Shown in pieces: positions 36,501-45,272 of a stretch of 64,000 bases of DNA. The notes under the pieces are model-generated. The model worked only from the letters and a program-made list of their open reading frames with translations. It searched no databases and was not told the DNA's origin. The stretch's first letter is position 1. Each line of letters starts with the position of its first letter. The DNA is from Bacteroidota bacterium (GTDB lineage: Bacteria > Bacteroidota > Ignavibacteria > Ignavibacteriales > Ignavibacteriaceae): positions 124,001-188,000 of the forward strand of contig JAIUOE010000005.1 in NCBI GenBank assembly GCA_020161395.1, given 5' to 3'. The position numbers and the translations under genes are program-made.

Positions 36501-37216
36501 GTGTAAAGTTTTACTGTTACATTTGCGATTCCTGCTTCGCCGTTATCCTGAATACCATTCTGGTTTGCATCATTCCATACTTTGTCACCGAGTGATGCCG
36601 GTGCTGGTGGTGTAGTCGGGCATGTAAGGAAATTTTGATTAACTGTACCGTTATCAAAGTTTTCATTTATCGAAGTTGCGGCATCGTTGATTTGAGAAAA
36701 TGTGTAAGGAGAGCTTCCGCCACCAATCTTGGTGTTGGCAATTACCAGGAACTCACTGACAGTTTTTCCTGCGAAAGTACCCGTCGTGATAACGAGATCT
36801 TTTAGCTTCAAAGGATTGGTTCCAAGGTATCCGGCTTCATCATATTTTACATTAAGAAGAAGCGCCATTACCTGTCCGCCAAGAACCCCTGCGGAAGTTG
36901 AGGTTGGATTGCTGTAATTCGCATTAAACGCTGCAGAGGTTCCACCTTGAGGCAGGAAATCTTTTACTGCTGACGCACTTGTAAACGAGGCAGTAAAATT
37001 GCCGCCCATTACTGCGCCCGATGGAAAAACTGCATTGAAGTATGCATCTCGTATTCCACCCGGGGTGCTGTTGGAAGGACTTCCCCATCCGCCCTGTGTA
37101 TAGGTCTTGAATCCATTCAGATTGCACGATCCCTGGGCTTGAAGATTCCCAACAGAAACGAAAGTAAACAGGATCACGAGGATCGCGCTGTTTATCAATG
37201 TTTTCGCTGTTTTCAT
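33527..37216 (-). CDS. Large surface adhesin-like protein with SdrD-B, DUF11 and choice-of-anchor A domains
   Basis: A 1229-residue exported protein. Order: signal peptide (to about 28), an N-terminal domain (29-205), two SdrD-B-like domains (about 210-320 and 322-438: 'GDKVWNDANQNGIQDNGEAG', 'GSDDTKDSDAD'), and a DUF11 domain (from about 442: 'ITKTVNSSTLTCGESLTYTITVTNNGPADAG'). A choice-of-anchor A domain (about 545-795) sits inside the DUF11 unit. After it comes the last DUF11 strand ('NVASITGSNISDLNTANNTAS'), a Gly-rich linker, a BNR/sortilin-like beta-propeller (about 850-1140), and the C-terminal sorting domain ('SQNYPNPFNPSTRINVSIP' to KKMTLMK). A surface or matrix protein. Its own terminator follows. 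Confidence 0.88.
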   Translation of the reverse strand: MKTAKTLINSAILVILFTFVSVGNLQAQGSCNLNGFKTYTQGGWGSPSNSTPGGIRDAYFNAVFPSGAVMGGNFTASFTSASAVKDFLPQGGTSAAFNANYSNPTSTSAGVLGGQVMALLLNVKYDEAGYLGTNPLKLKDLVITTGTFAGKTVSEFLVIANTKIGGGSSPYTFSQINDAATSINENFDNGTVNQNFLTCPTTPPAPASLGDKVWNDANQNGIQDNGEAGIANVTVKLYTSANVLVGTTTTDANGNYSFTNLSAGTYFVEFTKPSGYTASPKDAGSDDTKDSDADVTTGKTGNYTLVAGQNNITVDAGFYATPPAPVSIGDKVWNDIDKDGVQDNGEAGIPNVTVKLYNCLGVLVSTTTTDANGLYHFNNIPAGDYYVEFTAPSGYVFSPQNQGSDDNADSDVDPLTGKTACKTFVGGTTDNSNDAGLYYGAADLQITKTVNSSTLTCGESLTYTITVTNNGPADAGSITVSDILPAGLLYVSASATQGVYTSGTGNWTVGTLTNGSSAVLTIDVTVDCSAMNNANIDLGPAKPYNVFVLENIIQPSADTEGKLAVGGNANLSNYSVGDKLPNSNGAEDVLVVGGNLYYTSGRVYNGNVAYGGLTNLPISAVSIDEGTLRHDASVIDFAAAKTHLENLSTQLSGYAVNGTTTFQWGTVNLTHNDPYLNVFTVNGSDLNAAHTFEINVPNGSAVVVNILGTTINWHGGLFVNGTAMNNVLYNFPQATSLTISGIDVKGSVLAPLAALNFPAGIITGQTIVKSMTGSGQFNLAPFLGNIPANQSIVNVASITGSNISDLNTANNTASAVASFPSNGGGSGGGTGGGSGSGNWQQIGNIPSGQVVTCLESDNQGNIYAGTASGYIYKRTGNNPNWVHVNPLVYSGAVWAIETHPNGTLLAGTVTGVYIGTNNGTAWTLSTLQYKDVRTIRIDALGNVFAGTWGQGMYVSNNCGLTWTQSNTGLGTHLIVTGITVTDNNTVFVGTFDGGVFKSVDHGASWVSQTVGYNYIWAMASNSNGDIFAGTYGDGLYRSTNGGTSWTKTSFPGTYVYELRIDAADNVFGASYSGGVFASTNNGNTWSSIGMGGFGLSSLLIVSNGSTPDGMGTGKIYTGTANGSIYMAVSGVTDVKSEKTEIPTQFSLSQNYPNPFNPSTRINVSIPKDGFYEVSVFSITGELVAKLAAEQLTAGVHSLDFNASNLPSGIYIYRLTGNDVSITKKMTLMK

Positions 37217-37396
37217 GTTATAGTCCGGTTAATTAGTTATTTGAAAAATCTGACTATTAACATCAATAACCATGCCAACAATTATTTTCTTTGTTTTTAG
37301 CCCGTAATAAGCATTTTTTAAGGGGTTTCAGACTGAAAAGAGGGATAAGGGATGCCGGAAGATTCCGAGGGGAATCTTTAAGATTTGACTGGACAG

Positions 37397-37415
37397 TGTC
37401 TCATTTTGAGTCACA
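37397..37415. promoter_or_regulatory. Palindrome TGTCTCATTTTGAGTCACA upstream of the adhesin gene
   Basis: An imperfect palindrome with TGTCTCA/TGAGTCACA arms, 181 bp upstream of the adhesin start. Related sites TTCTCATTATGATACA (37537-37552), TTCTCATAATTCTACA (38411-38426) and TTCTCATAATGAGACA (38441-38456) suggest a shared regulator, possibly an enhancer-binding type. The rest of the 37217-37622 gap holds only this, the next site and a terminator. Confidence 0.45.
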
Positions 37416-37551
37416 ATAATATTGCATTCTGCGAAGAGTGTAATTAGTGCACAATTCCATCGCGTAATGTTGCATATTCAACACAGAAAAGGGTTTTCTC
37501 ATTTGAAGACGACAGGTTATGTGAAAAAGCCGTGGATTCTCATTATGATAC

Positions 37552-37587
37552 AAAAAAAAAGGCTCCCCGTTTTCAGGAGGAGCCTTT
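37552..37587 (-). terminator. Terminator of the small membrane protein gene
   Basis: AGGCTCC / GGAGCCT stem with about a 13-nt loop, followed on the minus strand by about nine U. It lies 36 nt after the stop codon at 37623. Confidence 0.85.
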
Positions 37588-37622
37588 GATTCGATTATTT
37601 GGAATCCCGAATATTTTTTCTT

Positions 37623-38039
37623 TTATGACCAGTTGGTATTTATGTCCGGTCTGTCAACAACTCGCTGTGACTGTCTCTCAAATGTATAATTTACAACCTT
37701 GTAGCGGGTGAGCTGTGCTGGTTTTGGAGCAGGTCTCGTTGAACTGATTTTTACCGTTTTCGAAGTAATTTTGGGTGGTTCAGCCCTGCCGACTGTCAGA
37801 GCTGAAACAGATGGTTCTCCAAATGTATGCGGCTGAATCTGCGTGGAAATCTGATAATCCTCTTCGATTATGACCGGTGACTCTCTGTAGGGGACCTGAA
37901 CTTTTACCCGTTCCAAATAAACGGGTGTTGACTTCCCTCTCATCTTGTATGCTACAAAACTGCCAAGAGCAAATACAAATATTACCACAAATGTTCCTTG
38001 TGCAATCAGTATCGTTACATCTGCTAAATTCATCGACAT
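37623..38039 (-). CDS. Small single-helix membrane protein of unknown function
   Basis: A 138-residue protein with one membrane helix (about 8-32), then a basic juxtamembrane segment and a long polar, Pro/Ser/Thr-rich tail. There is no Cys and no recognised domain. Two in-frame starts are possible (M1 and M3, six bases apart). It has its own terminator and a long upstream gap with paired palindromes, so it is a single-gene unit, perhaps under dedicated regulation. Confidence 0.6.
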   Translation of the reverse strand: MSMNLADVTILIAQGTFVVIFVFALGSFVAYKMRGKSTPVYLERVKVQVPYRESPVIIEEDYQISTQIQPHTFGEPSVSALTVGRAEPPKITSKTVKISSTRPAPKPAQLTRYKVVNYTFERQSQRVVDRPDINTNWS

Positions 38040-38410
38040 GGTTTCCGTATAAAAGCTGTTATCTGATCAGTATCTGCCGCGGGATTCTCAGTCTCCACAC
38101 CGGGTGAAAAGCACATATCTCTTGGAGATCGTTATGCCATTCGGCAAACACTTTCTATTAAATGCATCTCTATACTTACAAGTTTCGTGCCAACTCGATT
38201 TTGCCCAAAAACCATTTCTTTTTCAGACAGTCTAAAATTGCAATAAAGGTCAAAATCAGAAGAAAAAGCCATTTCTATTTTTCAGATATAACAAATTTTA
38301 ACCATAAGCAACTGTACCATTTAAATACAGTTTTTTCAGAAAATGAGGTAGATATTATTTTTTCGGGGGCAGGGCAGTAAATTTCCTGCGTTTTTGGTGT
38401 GAATTGCGGT

Positions 38411-38456
38411 TTCTCATAATTCTACAGGGAATATCTGCGATTCTCATAATGAGACA
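38411..38456. promoter_or_regulatory. Pair of TTCTCATAAT sites exactly 30 bp apart
   Basis: TTCTCATAATTCTACA (38411) and TTCTCATAATGAGACA (38441) start 30 bp apart, about three helical turns, as expected for cooperative regulator binding. They lie about 370-420 bp upstream of the small membrane protein gene (37623-38039). Nothing else was seen in the 38040-38541 gap, which is AT-rich. Confidence 0.45.
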
Positions 38457-38541
38457 CAATCCTGGCGGTTAAAAGAAGGTAGCAACAAATAGTACTAAAA
38501 GAGAATTATTAAGGAGATTTCTGACAGATGTACAATCTTTA

Positions 38542-38576
38542 CAAAAAAAAGGTCGTCATCCTCGCGAATGACGACC
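38542..38576 (-). terminator. Terminator of the 660-residue secreted protein gene
   Basis: Perfect GGTCGTCAT / ATGACGACC 9-bp stem with a 7-nt loop and eight U on the minus strand, 30 nt after the stop codon at 38607. It shares the GGTCG...CGACC core with the nrfA terminator at 4470-4503. Confidence 0.9.
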
Positions 38577-38580
38577 GAAA

Positions 38581-38612
38581 ATTCCTGCACTATTGAATTA
38601 TGCAAATTACTG
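38581..38612. repeat. Degenerate 8-bp tandem array
   Basis: Octamer steps related to TTATTGCA (TTCCTGCA, CTATTGAA, TTATGCAA, TTACTGCA) lie between the terminator and the stop codon and reach slightly into the coding end. Same placement as at 4510-4549 and 33466-33505, though less regular here. Confidence 0.45.
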
Positions 38613-40589
38613 CATCAGAACGAGTTTCTTCGTCTGAGAAAATTCACCGGAACTGAGGGTATAAAAGTAGACTCCGGAACTTAGTCCTCGCGCATCAAAA
38701 CTGATTTCATAGTTGCCTGCTTCTCTTACTCCATCAACGAGAGTCGCAACCTCTTCGCCTGTCTCATTGTACACCTTCAGAGAGGTCATCCCTGAAACGG
38801 GTAACGAGAAGCGAATAACAGTTGTCGGATTGAAAGGATTGGGATAGTTTTGACCAAGTTCAAACTGTCCGGGAACAGAAATCACAATTTCATTCAGAAG
38901 CGAATAGATGGTTTCCCTTCCGTCAAAATCGCGTTGAATAAGCCGGTAGTTATATGTCCCGGGTGTGAGATTGTTATCGGAAAATCTGTATTCCACAGGC
39001 TTGGTTGAAGTTCCGGCACCCTGAATTTCGGCTGCTTTTATCCAGGAACCGGACGCGGATTTTCTCTCAAGAGTAAATCCGGCGTTGTTCGTTTCAGTAG
39101 CTGTCGACCATTCGAGGGTAACTGAATTTCCGGAGATTACAGAAGAAAAGCTGGTGAGTTCCACAGGTACGATAACATTACCAAGAGTACCGTTTGTATT
39201 TATTTTTTGTCCGTAAATGCCATTTCCAACTCTTTTGTCAGTCCAAAAAGCGAGACCTGCATCGGAAATATCTTTCACTATCTGCAGTCGTCCCTTGTCA
39301 GACACAAGCGAGGAGAGGGGCAGTGTGCTTCCCCATGCGTTTGTACCGCTGGAGTTGATCATCAGACCCTGGACAGTGTTGCTGAGTCCGGCTGAATTTC
39401 CGACATTATAAACAATATACGCCGAGTTGGAGATTGCTGCAAGATCATATCCGACAATATTGGCTGTGCCTGTCATCGCCCTAAGGGTGATGCCATCATC
39501 GGTAAACTGTCTTACCCCTGAAGCATTAAACTTCTGTACCGCGAGTCCGTCCTGATTCTGGTCGGAATTTGTAAATCTCCAAAAAGCCATAACTTCATCT
39601 GAGCCGGTAAGTTTTGCCGCCACAGGGTTCCATTTATGAATTCCGGAAGTGGTGGCACATTCCGCTCCATTTGCCGGGAAAGCAAGGGTTCCATCAGATT
39701 TCACCCTCTGCACCCACGCACTTTGAAGATTTATCGAGTTCCGGTCGTCATGCCATGCGACTATCACACCATTGGCGCCATCAGATTCTGAATATTGTGC
39801 TGTAAATGCCATTACCTTTCCAAGGCTTTGCACCCAGACTCCACCGGTACCCCACTGTGCCACACCGGAAGAATTAAACTTCTGTGCAGCGAGCTTAACT
39901 GTTTGTGCCGGGAAATTTCCGGTTGTCACCTTGTGTGAAACTATTACAGATCCGTTATCAGATGGTACTATTTTCGGGAAATTATACCCCTCTGTTGCGG
40001 ACCCGTAGATGAGAGGAGTTGCTCCCCATTGTTTTGCACCGGTGGCATCAAGTTTTTGCATGTACACTTTATAGGGATTTACTGCATAAATCCAGGCTAC
40101 AACCACATTTCCATCGGAAGTTACAGCAACTGTGGGATTGGCTTCGTATCCTGTTCCCGATGAGAGAGCCACCCCGTTAGCTCCCCACAAAAATTGCCCG
40201 GCTGGAGAAATCTTGTATGCAAAAACATCGAGATCCCCCGATCTTATGTCAGTGAAAACAACAATCGCATTGCTCTGAGCGTCACATGTTAGATCGTAAT
40301 CCACCAAAGATGAATTTTGTGGATTATTGGAAATAAGCAGACCCTGTGAGCCCCAAAGTTTTACTCCCTCGGGGTTGAGCCGTTGCATGTAAACTGCATA
40401 ACTCCCGCCTCTGCTGTCAAACCATGAAATGTAGGTGCTGCCATCGGGGCAACTGACAGATTTGGGCAAGTCCTGCTCACCTGTTGTGTCGGCAATCATC
40501 AGGTTGACAGTCGGGTCTGATGACCACTGTGCCAGACCCGAAAATGACAATGCAGCGAAAAACAGAATAAAAAGCAGATATCTTTTCAT
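38607..40589 (-). CDS. Secreted repeat protein with C-terminal sorting domain
   Basis: A 660-residue exported protein. A signal peptide ends at about residue 20 (SGLAQW). The body repeats a unit of the type 'VQKLNASGVKQWG..G..L' with 'AW.D.R', as in proteins with many 'W-G-x-x-G' beta strands. A fibronectin-like domain follows (about 490-570: 'VELTSFSSVISGNSVTLEWSTATETNNAGF'), then the sorting domain 'LGQNYPNPFNPTTVIRFSLP' to KKLVLMQ. A surface-exposed role is expected. It is a paralog of the gene at 40670-42091, which lacks the last two domains. Confidence 0.85.
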   Translation of the reverse strand: MKRYLLFILFFAALSFSGLAQWSSDPTVNLMIADTTGEQDLPKSVSCPDGSTYISWFDSRGGSYAVYMQRLNPEGVKLWGSQGLLISNNPQNSSLVDYDLTCDAQSNAIVVFTDIRSGDLDVFAYKISPAGQFLWGANGVALSSGTGYEANPTVAVTSDGNVVVAWIYAVNPYKVYMQKLDATGAKQWGATPLIYGSATEGYNFPKIVPSDNGSVIVSHKVTTGNFPAQTVKLAAQKFNSSGVAQWGTGGVWVQSLGKVMAFTAQYSESDGANGVIVAWHDDRNSINLQSAWVQRVKSDGTLAFPANGAECATTSGIHKWNPVAAKLTGSDEVMAFWRFTNSDQNQDGLAVQKFNASGVRQFTDDGITLRAMTGTANIVGYDLAAISNSAYIVYNVGNSAGLSNTVQGLMINSSGTNAWGSTLPLSSLVSDKGRLQIVKDISDAGLAFWTDKRVGNGIYGQKINTNGTLGNVIVPVELTSFSSVISGNSVTLEWSTATETNNAGFTLERKSASGSWIKAAEIQGAGTSTKPVEYRFSDNNLTPGTYNYRLIQRDFDGRETIYSLLNEIVISVPGQFELGQNYPNPFNPTTVIRFSLPVSGMTSLKVYNETGEEVATLVDGVREAGNYEISFDARGLSSGVYFYTLSSGEFSQTKKLVLMQ

Positions 40590-40669
40590 CGCGGACTCCT
40601 TTTCCGGTTAATTAAATGTGATGTAACTATTAAATTCACTCAATGGTGTTTGAAACGATTGGATCGTTA

Positions 40670-42091
40670 TTATTTTCCTTTTGAGTTTTTCTCCGTAACT
40701 TTTTGACCATAAACGAGGTCTTTTCCTGTCCTTTTGTCACTCCAGACTACAATCGCAGAATTCGATTTATCAAGATCTGCACCAATTCTGCTCCTTTCTG
40801 ATTCGACCGATGATACATCAAATATCCCGCTTGAATTTTTAAGTCCCGATGAAGGAAGTGTAATCCCCTTGATGGTGGATTTGAACCCGGTAAAATCGGA
40901 ACTTATGTAGAAAAGGGATGCCGATTTCGCAGTTCCAACCACATCAAAATGACTGTAACGGGCTATTCCGATTTTTTCAATTTCCACACCGTCATCGCCC
41001 CACAGCTTTTTTCCCTTGGAATCGAATTTTTGTGCGTAAATACCCTCTTCTGACTGGCTGGCATTAGCCATCTTCCAAAAAACGATAATTTCATTGGTTG
41101 CAGAGAGTCGGCATGCTACAGAATTATACTTGTTAAATCCCTTCTTTGAAGAGAATTCCGCACCATCTGCAGGAAATGCAAAAGTTCCGTTCGGGTTTAT
41201 TCTCTGAACCCATCCGCTCTGTATGTTCGTCAGGTTACGGTCATCATACCAGGAAACTATCGCTCCGTTTGCACCGTCACTCGCAACAAATGGACTGCTA
41301 AATTTCATCGCATAACCAATTGACTGAACGGGGACACCTCCTTTTTTCCATTCAATGCTTCCTTTTGCATTAATTTTCTGAGCAAAAAACCGGATTGACT
41401 GCCCCGGAAATTTCCCGGTGGAAACAGAATGTACCATAATGACGGAGCCTTTGTCGGATGGAACGAGTAACGGGGTCAGATAGCCCTCCTCATTATTACC
41501 GCTTCCGTAGACGACCGGTTTGTCACCCCACAACACTTTACCATCTGCTGATATCATCTGCATGGCAATCTTGTCAACTTCATCTGATGCATTCCAGGCG
41601 ATTACAAATTTGCCTTCTGTTGTTGCTGCGATCGAAGGGTTAGTCGCTGATCCACTCCCGGAAAGCAGAAGCAGTCCGTCAGCACCCCAGACAAATTTCC
41701 CCGCCGGTGATATCATATAGGCAACGGTAGCCATGGATCCGGTCCTGACATCGACGAAAGCAACTACTGCATTATTATTTTTATCTGTAATCAAAGAATA
41801 ATCAACAAGATATGTGTTTTGCGGATGTGCTGAAATGAGAAGACCTCCTTCACCCCACTGTTTTTTACCTGCAGCATCCAGCCTTTGCATGTAAAGCTTG
41901 TATCCGCCATTCCCGTTTGCAAACCAGGAGATGTAGCTGCCACCGTCCGGGCTTGTCGCCACTTTGGGCAAGTCCTGTGACATGGTGGTATCGCCAATTC
42001 TGAAATTCTTTGCAGGGTCAGCACTCCACTGGGCAAATGAAGTGATCGAAATAAAAATTAGAAATAAAACGAGTTGAAAAAGACGATGCAT
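40670..42091 (-). CDS. Secreted repeat protein, paralog without sorting domain
   Basis: A 473-residue exported protein closely related to the N-terminal about 460 residues of the downstream gene (38607-40589): same 'QWS.DP..N..I.DTT..QDLPK', 'GGSYISWF', 'GL.YMQRLD..G.K.WG' and 'SDKRTG...YGQK' blocks. It ends after 'VYGQKVTEKNSKGK' with no fibronectin-like domain and no sorting domain, so it may stay in the periplasm or be released. Eighty bp separate it from its paralog, suggesting one transcript and a tandem duplication. Confidence 0.82.
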   Translation of the reverse strand: MHRLFQLVLFLIFISITSFAQWSADPAKNFRIGDTTMSQDLPKVATSPDGGSYISWFANGNGGYKLYMQRLDAAGKKQWGEGGLLISAHPQNTYLVDYSLITDKNNNAVVAFVDVRTGSMATVAYMISPAGKFVWGADGLLLLSGSGSATNPSIAATTEGKFVIAWNASDEVDKIAMQMISADGKVLWGDKPVVYGSGNNEEGYLTPLLVPSDKGSVIMVHSVSTGKFPGQSIRFFAQKINAKGSIEWKKGGVPVQSIGYAMKFSSPFVASDGANGAIVSWYDDRNLTNIQSGWVQRINPNGTFAFPADGAEFSSKKGFNKYNSVACRLSATNEIIVFWKMANASQSEEGIYAQKFDSKGKKLWGDDGVEIEKIGIARYSHFDVVGTAKSASLFYISSDFTGFKSTIKGITLPSSGLKNSSGIFDVSSVESERSRIGADLDKSNSAIVVWSDKRTGKDLVYGQKVTEKNSKGK

Positions 42092-42336
42092 TCCGTTTTC
42101 CTAAATATTGTGGCTATTAAATGTTAATTACAATTGCAATCGGCAAATTATCATAAAAATAAATAAAATAAAAGCAATTCCTGCTCAGTTTACTATTTTT
42201 TCTGTCAAAATTAAAATTATTTAATCACCCTTTTCGATAAATTTTAAAAAATTATTCTTTATATTTTAGTTCTGTAAAAATGTAATTAATCATTCAAAAG
42301 CTTAAAAAATCAAAGAACCAAGAAACAGGAGTTTCT

Positions 42337-42672
42337 ATGAAAATGAAAGTAACTGAACGGTATGAAGCCATCGTCATTGAACTTAAGGGCAATGTCCTTG
42401 GCGGTCCCGAAGCTAATGAGTACAGCGATACCATCAAAAAATTCCTCTCCGAAGGGAAAAAGAATATCGTTGTTGATCTCGGAGAAGTAAAATTTATGAA
42501 TTCATCCGGTCTAGGCATGCTTATCGCAGGTTTGACCACGGTGAATAAAGAGAATGGTAAACTTAAACTCGCCAATGTTGAAGAAAAAATCCACAGCCTC
42601 TTGGTAATTACCAAGCTGGTTACAATTTTTGAAAGCTATCCTTCTGTTGAAGACGCACTGGCAAGTTTCTAA
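42337..42672 (+). CDS. STAS-domain anti-anti-sigma protein
   Basis: A 111-residue single STAS domain with the phosphorylation region 'KFMNSSGLGMLIAGL' (Ser56/Ser57). Start ATG with CAGGAG upstream. It is the second STAS gene of the window, 11.5 kb from the kinase-phosphatase operon, and lies 18 bp before purA. It may be a second substrate of the same RsbW-like kinase and SpoIIE phosphatases, or of others elsewhere. The 245-bp gap upstream is AT-rich and must hold the divergent promoters. Confidence 0.9.
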   Translation: MKMKVTERYEAIVIELKGNVLGGPEANEYSDTIKKFLSEGKKNIVVDLGEVKFMNSSGLGMLIAGLTTVNKENGKLKLANVEEKIHSLLVITKLVTIFESYPSVEDALASF

Positions 42673-43959
<1,287 letters not shown>

Positions 43960-44048
43960 CAATCTGACGATATTTATTTACATTTTCTTCTTCGTCTTTA
44001 TCCGTTAATTTGGCAGTTCCAATTTATACAATTTCCCGGAGAGAGACT

Positions 44049-45272
44049 GTGAAAATGTCGGGCGGTCCGGCTACCGCAAATATCAAAATGGCTCTTATTT
44101 TTGCTGCCCTGCTTATTGCTGCCGGTACTCTTTACTATACCCATACAATCGTTCAAAAACTTCAGGCAAGAGAAAGGCAGATAGTGCAGCTCTATGCCAA
44201 TACTCTGGAGTATATTGCGAACTCCGAAGACAATACCGATCTGACCTTCCTGCTTGAAAATATTATTCAACCGATCGATTTCGAAGTTATTCTCTCCGAT
44301 GCGAAGGACAATGTCGATATGTCGGGGGCACAGAATTTTCGTAATGTAAAGATGGATTCCACCCTCTCCAAAGAGAAACTTCAAAAATTCTTCAGGGACA
44401 AAATAATTTCGATGGATGATGCCAATTCCCCCATCCTCGTAAAACATGTAATGGGAACCGACACTCTCGTCCTGAACAAAATTCATTTTGGTGAATCAAC
44501 TCTCGTAACCCAGCTCCGGTTCTTCCCCTATGTGCAGATGCTGATTGCATTCCTCTTCATAATTACTGCATATATTGGATTCAGCCAGATAAAAAGGAGC
44601 GAACAGAGCAACATCTGGGTGGGTATGGCTAAGGAAACTGCCCATCAGTTCGGTACCCCACTTACAAGTTTGATGGGGTGGATTGAACTGTTAAAATTGA
44701 ATTACAGCGATCCCGACAAGGTGCTCGACACAGCAGAGGAGATCAACAATGATGTCCATAAATTGAGCAGAATAACGAACAGATTCTCAAAGATCGGTTC
44801 GAAAGCAGAACTTAAAAAGGAAAATGTCAAAGACAGCCTTACTGAAATTTACGAGTATTTCAGCAGACGACTTCCACGGCTCGGTAAGAAAGTTGATCTG
44901 GTTCTACAGGGTGATGACAAGGCGGAAGCTTTTATAAACAAGGAACTTTTTGGCTGGGTTATCGAAAATCTTATCAAAAATGCACTCGACGCAATCGACC
45001 ACTCCACCGGCAGAATTGTTGTGAATGTGGTGCAGGTGAAAAACAAAATCGAAATTGATGTGACTGATAACGGGAAGGGTATCGACCTGAAGAGAAGAAA
45101 AGATGTATTCAGACCGGGTTACAGCACAAAAACCCGTGGATGGGGACTCGGCTTAAGCCTCTCAAAAAGAATTATTGAGGAGTATCATGCCGGAAAAATT
45201 TTCGTCTCAAATTCAATTCCGGGTGAAGGGACAACATTCAAGATTATCCTGAATAAAGCGGGGAATTCCTAA
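44049..45272 (+). CDS. Membrane sensor histidine kinase
   Basis: A 407-residue kinase. I place the start at GTG 44049 because GGAGAG lies 4-9 nt before it; ATG 44055 is the close alternative and the TTG at 44010 lacks a site. Two membrane helices (about 13-30 and 160-179) bracket an extracytoplasmic sensor domain. The H-box is 'AKETAHQFGTPLTSLMGW' with phospho-acceptor His199. N-box 'ENLIKNALDAID', G1 'DNGKGID', F 'FRPGYSTK' and G2 'GWGLGLSLSKRI' follow. No response regulator is adjacent. Its stop codon overlaps that of the convergent hybrid kinase. Confidence 0.9.
   Translation: MKMSGGPATANIKMALIFAALLIAAGTLYYTHTIVQKLQARERQIVQLYANTLEYIANSEDNTDLTFLLENIIQPIDFEVILSDAKDNVDMSGAQNFRNVKMDSTLSKEKLQKFFRDKIISMDDANSPILVKHVMGTDTLVLNKIHFGESTLVTQLRFFPYVQMLIAFLFIITAYIGFSQIKRSEQSNIWVGMAKETAHQFGTPLTSLMGWIELLKLNYSDPDKVLDTAEEINNDVHKLSRITNRFSKIGSKAELKKENVKDSLTEIYEYFSRRLPRLGKKVDLVLQGDDKAEAFINKELFGWVIENLIKNALDAIDHSTGRIVVNVVQVKNKIEIDVTDNGKGIDLKRRKDVFRPGYSTKTRGWGLGLSLSKRIIEEYHAGKIFVSNSIPGEGTTFKIILNKAGNS

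Noticed and set aside
38162-38380. 72-codon plus-strand frame in the 38.0-38.6 kb gap
   Set aside because: AT-rich, no ribosome site, no recognisable pattern; more likely non-coding regulatory sequence.
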